DNA of 64,000 nucleotides from NCBI RefSeq assembly GCF_003751605.1, contig NZ_RJVJ01000003.1, positions 496,001 through 560,000 of the forward strand. The letters are read 5' to 3'. Every line of letters starts with the position of its first letter. Position 1 is the stretch's first letter. The position numbers and the translations under genes are program-made. The DNA comes from Kitasatospora cineracea. Its GTDB lineage: Bacteria > Actinomycetota > Actinomycetes > Streptomycetales > Streptomycetaceae. Positions 1-8,343 of this stretch are shown one piece after another. Below the pieces are notes generated by a model. That model was given only the letters and a program-made list of their open reading frames with translations. It did not search any database and was not told the origin of the DNA.

Positions 1-1014
1 CCCGGACCGCGACGGCCCCGGGCCGCCCTCCCCGGCTGGGCGCGCCGGCTCGCCTCCGCGAACGAGACCTGGACCTCCGGGGTCCTGCTCCTGCTCGTCG
101 CGTTCTTCACCGCCGCCCGGCCCGACACCTTCCTGACCCGCTACGACCTGACCCAGATCGCCACCAACGCCGCGATCTACCTGGTGCTGGGCGTCGGCAT
201 GACGTACGTGATCATCGTCGCCGGCATCGACCTGTCGGTCGGCTCGGTGCTGGTCCTCTCCGCCGTGCTGTCGGCCGAGTACACCGTCCACCACGGCGGC
301 GCGGAGGCCGGCTGGGGCACCGTCGCGGTCTCCGCGCTGATCGCGCTGGCGACCGGACTGCTCTGGGGCGCGCTCCAGGGCTGGCTGGTGGCGAAGGCGA
401 AGGTGCCGCCGTTGATCGTCACCCTCGGCGGCTTCGGCGCGGCCCTCGGCATCGCCCAGGTCGTCACCGGCGGCCAGGACCCGACCGGCGCGGTCCCGTC
501 GCGGCTCCAGCACACCGTCGGCTTCGGCAAGCTGTTCGGGCAGGTCCCCTGGCTGGTCGTCATCGCCTTCACCACCACCCTGGTGTTCGGACTGGTCCTC
601 ACCCGCACCCGGTTCGGCCGCCACACCTACGCCATCGGCTCCAACCCGGAGGCGGCCCGCCGGGTCGGCATCGACGTGGACCGCCACCTGGTGAAGGTCT
701 ACGCCCTGACCGGCCTGCTCGCCGGACTCGGCAGCACCATGTGGCTGGCCTACTTCGGCACCACCTCGATCGCCGGGCACTCCACCGACAACCTGAAGGT
801 CATCACCGCCGTCGTGCTCGGCGGCGCCAGCCTCTTCGGGGGCCGCGGCACCGTGCTCGGCACGGTGATCGGCGTCTTCATCCCCGCCGTGCTCACCACC
901 GGGCTGATCATCATGGACGTCCAGCAGTACTGGCAGGACGTCGCGATCGGCGTCGTCCTGGTCGCGGCGGTGTACCTCGACCAGTTCCGCCGCCGCGGCC
1001 GCGAGCGCGGCTGA
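1..1014 (+). CDS. Sugar ABC transporter permease, RbsC type (5' end cut by window)
   Basis: Inner-membrane permease of a ribose/xylose-type sugar importer. The frame is open from base 1, so the true start lies outside the window. The visible 337 residues are mostly hydrophobic segments. Family signatures are GIDLSVGS near visible residue 75 and VLGGASLFGG near residue 274. The permease is followed 103 bp downstream by a substrate-binding lipoprotein on the same strand, and then by a LacI regulator, which is the usual order of such operons. The ATPase gene is expected just left of the window. The sugar cannot be told from the sequence. Confidence 0.93.
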   Translation, partial: PGPRRPRAALPGWARRLASANETWTSGVLLLLVAFFTAARPDTFLTRYDLTQIATNAAIYLVLGVGMTYVIIVAGIDLSVGSVLVLSAVLSAEYTVHHGGAEAGWGTVAVSALIALATGLLWGALQGWLVAKAKVPPLIVTLGGFGAALGIAQVVTGGQDPTGAVPSRLQHTVGFGKLFGQVPWLVVIAFTTTLVFGLVLTRTRFGRHTYAIGSNPEAARRVGIDVDRHLVKVYALTGLLAGLGSTMWLAYFGTTSIAGHSTDNLKVITAVVLGGASLFGGRGTVLGTVIGVFIPAVLTTGLIIMDVQQYWQDVAIGVVLVAAVYLDQFRRRGRERG

Positions 1015-1117
1015 CCGCCTCGACGAGCCCCGGGCACCGCACCGCTCCGCGCACTCCCGCTCCGCGCACCCCCAGTTCCCCAGCCGCAAGTTCCCCAGCC
1101 GCAGGAGGAAACCCGCC

Positions 1118-2116
1118 ATGCCCACCACCAGCAGACCGCGCACCCTCGTCCGCTGCTGCGCCGCCCTCGCCCTGACCGCGGCCGCCACCGCCGGCTGCGG
1201 CAGCGGCAGCGCAGGCAGCGGCCCGGACGGCGCCAAGGGCGCCACGCTGAAGCTCGTCACCGGCGTCAAGAGCGACCCGTTCTACATCACCATGGCCTGC
1301 GCCGCCCAGGACGAGGCGAAGAAGCGGGGCGTCAAGCTCACCGTCGACGGCTCGGCGCAGTGGGACGTCGCCGTGCAGCGTCCCGTCATCGACTCGGTCG
1401 GCGCGAGCCGCCCCGACGGGCTGCTGGTCTCGCCGGTCGACACCCAGGCCCTCACGCCGTCGCTGGCGCAGGTGCAGAACGCCGGCACCAAGGTCGTCCT
1501 GGTGGACACCGCCGTCAGCGACGCCTCCATCGGCGTCTCCCGGATCTCCTCCGACAACGAGGCCGGAGGGCGGACGGCCGCCAAGGCGCTGGCCGAGCTC
1601 ATGGGGGACAAGGGCTCCGCCATCGTGATCAGCGTCAAGCCCGGCGTCTCCACCACCGACGCCCGGATCAAGGGCTTCACCGAGGAGATGAAGGCCGGCC
1701 ATCCGGCGATCACGCTGCTGCCCGTCCTCTACGACAACGACCTGCCCGCGACCGCCGCCTCCCAGATCCAGGCCACCCTGGCCGCCCACCCCGACCTCGG
1801 CGGCGTCTTCGCCGGGAACACCAACACCGCGCAGGGCGTCGCCACCGGCCTCCAGGCGGCCGGCCGGCAGGGCGGCGTCAAGGTCGCCGCGTTCGACGCC
1901 GAACCCGACGAGGTCACGGCCCTCAAGAACGGCGCCCTGGACATCCTGGTCGCCCAGGACCCGGCCGGCATCGGCACCCAGGGCGTCGACCAGGCGCTCG
2001 CCGCCATCGAGGGGAAACCGGTCACCGCGCGGATCGGGACCACGATGGTCGCCATCACCAAGGCGAACCTCGACGACCCCGCGGTCAACAAGTACGTCTA
2101 CCGGTCCGCCTGCTGA
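1118..2116 (+). CDS. Sugar ABC transporter substrate-binding lipoprotein, RbsB type
   Basis: Extracellular lipoprotein that delivers a sugar to the upstream permease. An N-terminal signal (residues 1-27) ends in a lipobox TAGC, so Cys28 should be lipidated. The rest is a periplasmic-binding fold of the ribose/LacI family (KSDPFYITMACAAQDEAKKRG near the start of the mature protein, NTNTAQGVATGLQAAG in the second lobe). Its 332 residues are normal for the family. An AGGAGG ribosome site at 1102-1107 supports the ATG at 1118. It is probably co-transcribed with the permease. Confidence 0.94.
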   Translation: MPTTSRPRTLVRCCAALALTAAATAGCGSGSAGSGPDGAKGATLKLVTGVKSDPFYITMACAAQDEAKKRGVKLTVDGSAQWDVAVQRPVIDSVGASRPDGLLVSPVDTQALTPSLAQVQNAGTKVVLVDTAVSDASIGVSRISSDNEAGGRTAAKALAELMGDKGSAIVISVKPGVSTTDARIKGFTEEMKAGHPAITLLPVLYDNDLPATAASQIQATLAAHPDLGGVFAGNTNTAQGVATGLQAAGRQGGVKVAAFDAEPDEVTALKNGALDILVAQDPAGIGTQGVDQALAAIEGKPVTARIGTTMVAITKANLDDPAVNKYVYRSAC

Positions 2117-2125
2117 CAGCACGTC

Positions 2126-2177
2126 CGGGCCCGCGTCCGCGCACCGGCTCCGCGGCCGCCGCGGGGACGCGGGCCCG
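2126..2177 (+). terminator. Long hairpin after the sugar-transport operon
   Basis: A perfect 13-bp stem (2126-2138 with 2165-2177, arm CGGGCCCGCGTCC) encloses a GC-rich interior that can itself pair. It starts 10 bases after the stop of the binding-protein gene. No T-run follows, which is normal for actinobacterial terminators. Confidence 0.6.
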
Positions 2178-2259
2178 CGCACGGGCGCCGATAGGATGCA
2201 CTCCCCGACGCCCGGGCCGACCGGCCGGTGCCCGGGGAGCGCGCCGAGGAGGGGACCTG

Positions 2260-3390
2260 GTGAAGCGCCCGACGATGAAGGACGTGGCCGAGGCCGCCGG
2301 GGTCAGTCTGATGACGGTCTCCCGCGTGGTCTCCCACACCCCCGGGGTCTCGCCCGACACCGTTGCCAAGGTCGAACAGGCCGTGCGCAGGCTCGGCTAC
2401 CAGCGCAACGTCAACGCCCGGAACCTGCGCCAGAAACGGCTCGGCACCTCCACCATCGGCCTGGTCGTGGACGACCTCGCCAACCCCTTCTACGCCCTGA
2501 TGGCCCGTTCGATCGAGGACGAGGCGCACCGCCGCGGCTGCGTCGTGCTGGTCGGGAGCACCAACGACGAACCGCGCCGGGAGCGCGAGGTGATCGCCGC
2601 CTTCACCGCCCGGCAGGTCGACGGCCTGATCGTCGTCCCCACCATCGGCAGCCACGGCTTCCTCCGGTCGGCCATGGAGGCCGGCACCCCGGTGGTCTGC
2701 GTGGACCGGCCCGCCGAGGACCTCGACGTGGACACCGTCACGGTCGACAACCGCGACGGCGCCCGGCACGCCGTCACCCACCTGCTCGGCCACGGCCACA
2801 CCCGGATCGCCTACCTCGGCGACCGCTACGACATCTGGACCCAGCGCGAGCGCTACGCCGGATACCTGGACGCGCTCTCCGCCCACGGCCTGTCCGCCGA
2901 CCCCGCCCTGGTCCGGCACGGCCTGCGCTCCCACCCGGAGGCCCGGTCCGCCCTCGCCGACCTGCGCGCCCTGGCCGACCCGCCGACCGCGCTGTTCAGC
3001 AGCAACGACCTGATCACCCTGGGCGTCCTGGACGCGATGGACGACCCGGACGACCCGGACGACCCGGACGACCCGGACGACCCGGACGGCCCGGACGGCC
3101 CGGACGGCCCGCGGGCCGCCGCGCGCCCCCTCCCGATGGCCATCGTCGGCTTCGACGACCTGCCGCTCGCCAAACGGCTCGACCCGCCCCTGACCGTCGT
3201 CAGCCAGGACCCGGTGGCGGTCGGCAGCACCGCGGCCAGCCTCCTGTTCTCCCGCATAGCCGGCGACCGCTCCGCCCCGCGCAAGGTCATCCTGCTCACC
3301 CGCCTCGTCGAACGCCGCTCCGGGGAGCGGACCGCCCACCGGCCCGAACGGCCCGCCCACCGCCCCGAGCTGCCCGCCGCGTCCTCCTGA
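2260..3390 (+). CDS. LacI-family transcriptional regulator
   Basis: Probable repressor of the adjoining sugar importer. The GTG start at 2260 follows a GAGGAGGGG ribosome site and gives a canonical LacI N-terminus (MKDVAEAAGVSLMTVSRVVS, residues 4-23) with its helix-turn-helix. It continues with a hinge and a sugar-binding domain typical of the family (IGLVVDDLANPFYALMARSIEDEA; VGFDDLPLAKRLDPPLTVVSQDP near the C-terminus). Length is 376 residues. Residues 261-284 are an acidic DDP/DGP repeat between two conserved blocks of the effector domain, where family members normally have a short loop. Confidence 0.94.
   Translation: MKRPTMKDVAEAAGVSLMTVSRVVSHTPGVSPDTVAKVEQAVRRLGYQRNVNARNLRQKRLGTSTIGLVVDDLANPFYALMARSIEDEAHRRGCVVLVGSTNDEPRREREVIAAFTARQVDGLIVVPTIGSHGFLRSAMEAGTPVVCVDRPAEDLDVDTVTVDNRDGARHAVTHLLGHGHTRIAYLGDRYDIWTQRERYAGYLDALSAHGLSADPALVRHGLRSHPEARSALADLRALADPPTALFSSNDLITLGVLDAMDDPDDPDDPDDPDDPDGPDGPDGPRAAARPLPMAIVGFDDLPLAKRLDPPLTVVSQDPVAVGSTAASLLFSRIAGDRSAPRKVILLTRLVERRSGERTAHRPERPAHRPELPAASS
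3040..3111 (+). repeat. Eight in-frame 9-bp units inside the LacI gene
   Basis: Five copies of gacgacccg are followed by three of gacggcccg, coding (DDP)5(DGP)3. The units stay in frame, so copy-number change would only lengthen a surface loop of the effector domain. Confidence 0.9.
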
Positions 3391-3565
3391 CCGCTGTGCC
3401 GCGGGCTGAAGGCGGGCGCGGCGCTGGCGGTCAACTCCCGGATTTGGCACCGGATTTCGCACCGGCGGGGGAGCCGAGTTCTTCGGGTTCACCATGATCC
3501 GCTTTCCGGTGGGTGGGGAGGTGGGTGACCGGCCGGGGACTTCGGATCCTCGACCGGGGCGGATA

Positions 3566-3579
3566 TTCCAACGTTGGAA
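3566..3579. promoter_or_regulatory. Perfect 14-bp palindrome with central CG (LacI-type operator candidate)
   Basis: TTCCAACGTTGGAA is self-complementary over all 14 bases. LacI/GalR-family operators commonly have a central CG. It lies in the 552-bp gap (3391-3942) between the LacI gene and the GH16 gene, 364 bases before the latter. The same gap also holds the promoter candidate at 3711 and a short direct repeat (accggattt) near 3436-3460. No other gene is visible in the gap. Confidence 0.5.
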
Positions 3580-3710
3580 CGAGCGGACAGAACGGCATGC
3601 AACCACCGGCCGTGCCGCATGTCCAGACCTCCGGCGAAAGTCCCCGGCCGGCTCGGCCGGGGCGCTGCGGACTCCGCCACGCCCGCCGGGAGGAGGGGCG
3701 GCGCGCAGTA

Positions 3711-3740
3711 TTGACTTCATTGGTTCAGTCCAAATAGGTT
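3711..3740 (+). promoter_or_regulatory. Candidate promoter for the GH16 gene with an operator-like spacer
   Basis: TTGACT (3711-3716) and TAGGTT (3735-3740) are 18 bp apart. The spacer contains TGGTTCAGTCCA (3721-3732), which matches 9 of 12 bases of the TGGTCTAGACCA core known for DasR sites and resembles repeats seen in streptomycete chitinase and glucanase promoters. A regulator bound here would block RNA polymerase. This is a visual match only. Confidence 0.4.
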
Positions 3741-3942
3741 CACCGCGCAGAATTTGTACTGCACAACTCAACTGCCCCGGAAGGGTTCTGGCGCTCCCTC
3801 ACCTGCTGCAAGAAGGCCACCGCAGCGCCGTGCGCCACACCCTCCCCCCCGCGTGCACCGGTGGACTTCGGCCCGGGCACGTGCGGGGCACCGGCCCCCC
3901 ACCGATCCCCCGCGATCGGATCCCCGTTCGGAGGCTGAACAC

Positions 3943-5670
3943 ATGCGACCCCAGCAGACACGGACACGACACCGGCGGTGGCGGAGAGCGCTCTCGCTGC
4001 TCCCCGCCGCCGCGCTCACGGTGGCCGCCACCATCAGCGCGACGACGGCGGGCACCGCGGTCGCGGCGCCCGCGCCCCCGTCGGGCTTCTCGCTCACCTG
4101 GAGCGACGACTTCAACGGCGCCGCCGGGACCGGCATCGACCAGGGCCTGTGGAAGTACGACACCGGACCGGGCAGCAACTTCGGCACCGGTGAGATCGAG
4201 ACCATGACCAGCAGCACCTCGAACGTCTACTACGACGGCCAGGGCCACCTGGTGCTCCAGGCGCTGCACTCCAGCTCCGACCCGCGCGCCGGCTGGACCT
4301 CCGGCCGGGTGGAGACCCAGTCGGCGTCCTTCGGCGCCCCGGCGGGCGGGGTGGTGCGGATGGAGTCCGTCCTCCAGCAGCCCGACGTCAACACCTCCAA
4401 CGGCGCCGGGTACTGGCCCGCGTTCTGGATGCTCGGCGCGCCGCTGCGCGACGGGGTGACCTGGCCGAAGTCCGGCGAGATCGACGTCATGGAGGACATC
4501 AACGGCCGCAGCTCGGTCTTCAGCACCCTCCACTGCGGGGTCAACCCGGGCGGTCCGTGCAACGAGTCCACCGGCATCGGTTCGGGCGAGCGCGCCTGTC
4601 CGGGCTGCCAGACCGGCTTCCACGACTACGCGGTGGAGATCGACCGCTCGGTGGCGCCCGAGCAGATCCGGTTCTACCTGGACGGGAGCAACTTCTACAC
4701 CGTCAACGCCAACCAGGTGGACGCGGCGACCTGGGCCAACGCGGTCGACCACCCGTTCTTCATCATCTACGACCTGGCGATCGGCGGCGGCTTCCCGGAC
4801 GCCTTCGGCGGCGGCCCGAACGCGGCCACCGTCTCCGGCGGCAAGCTGATCGTCGACTCGGTCGCCGTCTACAACAAGGGACCGGGCTCCGGGGGCGGCG
4901 GCGGCACGGTGACGGGCCAGACCATCACCGGGCCGGGCGGCAAGTGCGTGGACGTGGCCGGTGACGACACCGGCGGCGACGGCACGGCCGTGCAGCTGTG
5001 GGACTGCCAGTCGGGCGCCAAGGACCAGCACTGGACCTGGAGCGGCCAGACCCTGCAGACCCTCGGCAGGTGCCTGGACATCGCGGGCGGCAACAGCGCC
5101 GGCGGCACCAAGCTCCAGCTCGCCACCTGCAACGGCGGCGGCTACCAGAACTGGGTCCGCCAGAACGACGGCTCGCTGCGCAACCCGACCAGCGGCCGGT
5201 GCGTCGACTCGCCCTCGGGCGCCACCGCCAACGGCACCCGGCTGCAGATCTGGGACTGCAACGGCTCCGGCGCCCAGAAGTTCGCCATCGGCACCCCGAT
5301 CTACGGGCCGGGCGGCAAGTGCGTGGACGTGGCCGGTGACGACACCGGCGGCGACGGCACGGCCGTGCAGCTGTGGGACTGCCAGTCGGGCGCCAAGGAC
5401 CAGAAGTGGACCTGGAGCGGCCAGACCCTGCAGACCCTCGGCAGGTGCCTGGACATCGCGGGCGGCAACAGCGCCGGCGGCACCAAGCTCCAACTCGCCA
5501 CCTGCAACGGCGGCGGCTACCAGAACTGGGTGGCCAACGGCGACGGTTCGCTGTCGAACCCGACCAGCGGCCGGTGCGTCGACTCGCCCTCCGGCGCCAC
5601 CGCCAACGGCACCCGGCTGCAGATCTGGGACTGCAACGGCTCCGGCGCCCAGAAGTTCGCCCTGGCCTGA
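3943..5670 (+). CDS. Secreted GH16 endo-beta-1,3-glucanase with two ricin-B lectin modules
   Basis: Extracellular glycoside hydrolase, probably cutting beta-1,3-glucan (fungal wall or laminarin-type). The ATG at 3943 gives an arginine-rich signal peptide ending near AVA-AP (about residues 1-41). The GH16 domain spans about residues 45-310 and carries the catalytic signature GEIDVMED (nucleophile and acid/base Glu). A Gly-rich linker is followed by two ricin B-type (CBM13) domains with QxW-type motifs (QLWDC, QIWDC, QNW), ending the 575-residue protein. The two lectin modules are nearly identical, which is unusual. Other GH16 beta-glucan specificities are possible. Confidence 0.95.
   Translation: MRPQQTRTRHRRWRRALSLLPAAALTVAATISATTAGTAVAAPAPPSGFSLTWSDDFNGAAGTGIDQGLWKYDTGPGSNFGTGEIETMTSSTSNVYYDGQGHLVLQALHSSSDPRAGWTSGRVETQSASFGAPAGGVVRMESVLQQPDVNTSNGAGYWPAFWMLGAPLRDGVTWPKSGEIDVMEDINGRSSVFSTLHCGVNPGGPCNESTGIGSGERACPGCQTGFHDYAVEIDRSVAPEQIRFYLDGSNFYTVNANQVDAATWANAVDHPFFIIYDLAIGGGFPDAFGGGPNAATVSGGKLIVDSVAVYNKGPGSGGGGGTVTGQTITGPGGKCVDVAGDDTGGDGTAVQLWDCQSGAKDQHWTWSGQTLQTLGRCLDIAGGNSAGGTKLQLATCNGGGYQNWVRQNDGSLRNPTSGRCVDSPSGATANGTRLQIWDCNGSGAQKFAIGTPIYGPGGKCVDVAGDDTGGDGTAVQLWDCQSGAKDQKWTWSGQTLQTLGRCLDIAGGNSAGGTKLQLATCNGGGYQNWVANGDGSLSNPTSGRCVDSPSGATANGTRLQIWDCNGSGAQKFALA
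4930..5661 (+). repeat. Near-identical 357-bp direct repeat encoding the two lectin modules
   Basis: Bases 4930-5286 and 5305-5661 are almost identical (period 375 bp = 125 codons). The few differences are mostly silent or conservative (for example DQHW versus DQKW, VRQND versus VANGD). Such identity implies recent duplication or ongoing gene conversion. Confidence 0.92.
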
Positions 5671-5680
5671 GCGGACGGCC

Positions 5681-5716
5681 CCGGCGGCGCGGACCCGCAC
5701 GGGCCCGCGCCGCCGG
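5681..5716 (+). terminator. Strong terminator hairpin after the GH16 gene
   Basis: A 12-bp perfect stem (CCGGCGGCGCGG with its complement) plus three further pairs around a GCAC loop begins 10 bases after the GH16 stop codon. Confidence 0.8.
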
Positions 5717-5901
5717 ACGCGCCGGTCCGTGGGCGTTCTCGGCGAGGGCCACCCTCCGCGCCGGACAGGTCTCCGACGGCGGTCAGCGCTTCGGCGAAGG
5801 CGCAGCGGTCCTCGTCCTGGTCGAACAGCGCCGAGTGGAAGCGGTCGTGCGGATCGTTTTGCACGTGCACCACGGCGTCGGCGAGGCACTGTTCGTTCCA
5901 G

Positions 5902-6240
5902 GTGTCGGCCGTTCTCCCGGCGTACGCGGCGGCGGTCGCGAGACCGCCCGGGCTCGCCGCGTCCTTGGCCGCCGTCCGGGACCGCGTCGACCGGATCGGG
6001 CTGGATCGGGCCGGATCGGGCCGGATCGGGGAGGAGGTGCAGCGCACGGGAGTGACCGCCACCGTCGGGGGCGTCATCCCCGGCGTCACCTCCCTGGCCG
6101 CCCCCGTGTTCACCGCGGGCGAGCCCTTCTCCCTCGTCGCCGCCCTGGTGATGCCCGCGCGTGGCCTCACGGAGCGCGACCCGGTCCGCCTCTCGGCGGA
6201 GCTGCTGAGCTCGACCCGGGCGATGTCCGAGGTGCCGCGG
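5902..6240 (+). pseudogene. Remnant of an IclR-family regulator (C-terminal part)
   Basis: The plus frame reads GVIPGVTSLAAPVFTAGEPF followed by SLVAALVMP, which matches the effector domain end of IclR regulators (GVTSLAAPVF is the family hallmark). No helix-turn-helix or plausible start lies upstream. The region is interrupted by a 10-bp repeat (ggatcgggcc, four copies, 5993-6030) that does not preserve frame, and no stop follows where the protein should end. The remainder of 5717-6363 holds no convincing gene. Confidence 0.6.
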
Positions 6241-6363
6241 GACACCCGGTGGACCCGCGCCGCCCGTGGCGCGGCCGTCCCGGCGGGCACGCGGGTGCCG
6301 CCCGGTTCGCCGGTGGCGGGGAGCGCCCCGGGCCCGGGGGGTGTCCGGGTCGGGAGCAGGCGG

Positions 6364-6978
6364 TCAGCCGACGAAGCCGATGATGCCGAAGCCGGGGCGG
6401 CCCTCCACCTGGCGGAGCCAGGCGATGACGTCGAAGACGGCCTTGGCCACGTCGGGGTCCAGCGGCGGGGCGTGGTCGTCGCGCTTGGTCTGCTCGAACT
6501 GCTCCAGCGCCGCCAGGCACCGCTCGTGCGTCCACTCCCCGCAGGCCGGGTAGTCGAGGCTGCGGGGCAGGCCGGCGGGCAGGCCGCGGTTGTAGCCGAA
6601 CTCGGCCACCGAGACCTCCGTGATCCGCAGCGCCCGCAGGCCCTCGTCCACGGCGTCCAGCCAGGCGCCCCGGAATGGGGAGAAGCTGGAGTTGTCGAGG
6701 AACCGGCCGGTCGTCCAGCACAGCCGCTGGTAGGCGCAGACGTACTGGAAGGCGTGCTCCTGGTCCTCCGAGTAGGGTCCGCCGTTCACCACCGCGCGCA
6801 GCGCCTCGGCGGAGGACGGGGCGCCGCGCTCGATCTCGAAGGAGAAGTAGTCGTCGTCCGCGGCCAGTTCGTCACCGTGCCGGTCGTGGACGAGCTGCAG
6901 CAGGCGCTCGTCGCCGGAGCCGACCAGGCCCCGGGCGGCGGTGGGGTCGAGCAGGAAGACGTGGAGGGAGGAACTCAT
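6364..6978 (-). CDS. Hypothetical protein resembling the DUF7691 family
   Basis: A 204-residue soluble protein starting MSSSLHVFLLDPTAARGLVG with the blocks HAFQYVCAYQRLC, GRFLDNSSFSPFRGAWLDAVD and VSVAEFGYNRGLP. I recognise this as a family of uncharacterised streptomycete proteins, probably DUF7691; no activity is known to me. It has no signal peptide or membrane segment. It is divergent from nothing close by and shares strand with the exonuclease gene 56 bp upstream. Confidence 0.75.
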   Translation of the reverse strand: MSSSLHVFLLDPTAARGLVGSGDERLLQLVHDRHGDELAADDDYFSFEIERGAPSSAEALRAVVNGGPYSEDQEHAFQYVCAYQRLCWTTGRFLDNSSFSPFRGAWLDAVDEGLRALRITEVSVAEFGYNRGLPAGLPRSLDYPACGEWTHERCLAALEQFEQTKRDDHAPPLDPDVAKAVFDVIAWLRQVEGRPGFGIIGFVG

Positions 6979-7034
6979 GCGGTGCACCCTATGCGCTGCG
7001 GCGGACAGCAGGGCGAGGGAGGACCCGGCCCGGA

Positions 7035-7601
7035 TCAACCCGCTTGGGGCGAGGGCCAGTTGCCCGAACGGGCCAGGGTCAGGACCAGGGCCGCGATGTT
7101 CCAGGCGTCGTCCGCGCCGCTGTGGTGGCGGCCCTCGAGCGGGAGGCCGGCCAGCTCCAGGGCCTGCGCCATGCCGGGCCGCTTGCGCAGGCCGCGGGCG
7201 TCGGTGAAGGCGGCCTTGGCGTTGGTGTGCCACTGGCCGAACGGGTACGCGGTGCCGGTCGCCCGGCACTGGCGGGCGAACTGCTTGCGGTCGTAGTCGC
7301 CCCAACTCGCCCACGGCCGCTCGCCCGCCCCGTGCTCGGCGGCCAGCAGGCGGCAGGCGTCCGGGAACGGCAGGCCGGTGTCCACCTCGGACCGGGTGAG
7401 GCCGGTCAGCTCGGTGCAGAAGGCGCTGACGGCCGACCGCCGGGGACGGACCAGGATCCGGTGCCGGGCGACCCGTTCGAGCGAGCCGAGGTCCACCACC
7501 GTCAGCCCGACCTCGATGATCTCGCTGACCTGGCCGGGCGGCGGCTGCCCGTCCCAGCAGGTGGCCTCGATGTCCACCACGTTCAACAGCCCCTGTTCCA
7601 T
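7035..7601 (-). CDS. DEDDh 3'-5' exonuclease (RNase T/DnaQ fold)
   Basis: Predicted exonuclease on DNA or RNA ends. The start chosen (MEQGLLNVVDIEATCWDG) puts the first catalytic motif DIEAT at residues 9-13; the longer reading adds only low-complexity residues. Further motifs are the Exo II Asp (WASWGDYDRKQF) and the Exo III His-Asp pair (GRHHSGADDAWNIA). Its 188 residues are typical of stand-alone KapD/Eri1-like exonucleases. The substrate is not determined by the sequence. Confidence 0.9.
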   Translation of the reverse strand: MEQGLLNVVDIEATCWDGQPPPGQVSEIIEVGLTVVDLGSLERVARHRILVRPRRSAVSAFCTELTGLTRSEVDTGLPFPDACRLLAAEHGAGERPWASWGDYDRKQFARQCRATGTAYPFGQWHTNAKAAFTDARGLRKRPGMAQALELAGLPLEGRHHSGADDAWNIAALVLTLARSGNWPSPQAG

Positions 7602-7786
7602 GGGGGGATGGTGTGCGGCGCCCGCCGCCCCGGTCAACCGGATATCGCCCCGGTGGCGCGGTGCCCCGGCAGTTCCTAGCAGCTGGGGCGGGGTCGGGTG
7701 GCGCGAAGCGGAAACGATTCACCCGGGGGAGGGGCCGGGGCGGCGGAGCCGTGCGGGGCCGGGCGGCCCGGGGTGATGGTGGGGCG

Positions 7787-8047
7787 ATGGAGACGGGACA
7801 CGGACCGCACGCGTTCGCCGACGTGGTGGTGCTGACGGCCATCGCCCTGGTACGGGCCGGGGACGGCGGGACGGAGGCGGCGCTGCTGGACGAGTTCGTC
7901 GAGCGCCACGGCACCGGCGCCTGCCGGGCGCTGGTCGCCGCGCTGGCGGAACTGGTGGCGCGGCAGGCCGCCGACCGGCAGGTGCTGGCGGAACGGCTGG
8001 AGGAGTGGGAGTTCGCGGTGCTGACGGGGACGTACTGGAACCGGTAG
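7787..8047 (+). CDS. Small helical hypothetical protein
   Basis: An 86-residue protein (METGHGPHAFADVVVLTAIA at the start) rich in Ala, Glu and Leu, predicted to be helical and soluble. The frame has strong G/C third-position bias. It sits alone between the divergent exonuclease gene and the secreted nuclease gene. I do not recognise a family. Confidence 0.6.
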   Translation: METGHGPHAFADVVVLTAIALVRAGDGGTEAALLDEFVERHGTGACRALVAALAELVARQAADRQVLAERLEEWEFAVLTGTYWNR

Positions 8048-8075
8048 CCCCCGCGGCCCCTTCGCGCACCCCGTG

Positions 8076-8190
8076 GGCGGTGCACGGACCGCCGGTGGTG
8101 CGCGGGTCGGGCCTCGCCGGCGGTGCACGGGCCGCCGGTGGTGCGCGGGTTGCGCCTCGTCGGCGGTGTGCGGGTCGGGGCGAGGTGCAT
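8076..8190 (+). repeat. 43-bp direct repeat, two full copies and a partial third
   Basis: Copies begin near 8079 and 8122 (shared core ggtgcacggrccgccggtgg), with a decayed third from about 8162. The repeat lies between the small hypothetical gene and the HNH nuclease gene. Just downstream, CATTGC (8212-8217) and GCAATG (8240-8245) form an inverted pair that could be an operator for the nuclease gene. Confidence 0.7.
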
Positions 8191-8343
8191 CCGGGTGGTG
8201 ACGGAGATGCACATTGCGTGTCGGGACCGCCATATGACGGCAATGCAATCTTCACGGCTTGGTATCTACCCGCATAGACACCCGGCTGCCACGCTGGCCC
8301 GGCACCCTCACCCCGCCCCTTCGCCGAGCCCAGGAGCGCCCCC

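Noticed and set aside
911..2182. Long minus-strand frame opposite the sugar-binding protein
   Set aside because: High-GC genomes give long antisense frames. This one is Gly/Ala/Arg-rich, has no family blocks and lies over a clear lipoprotein gene.
3391..3942. RNA gene or riboswitch in the 552-bp gap
   Set aside because: No tRNA cloverleaf or known riboswitch core was seen. The content is explained by promoter and operator-like elements.
5750..5910. Minus-strand frame reading TWNEQCLADAVVHVQNDPHD
   Set aside because: The residues look protein-like, but no start, stop or family could be assigned, and the plus strand next to it carries the IclR remnant. It may be a fragment of a lost gene.
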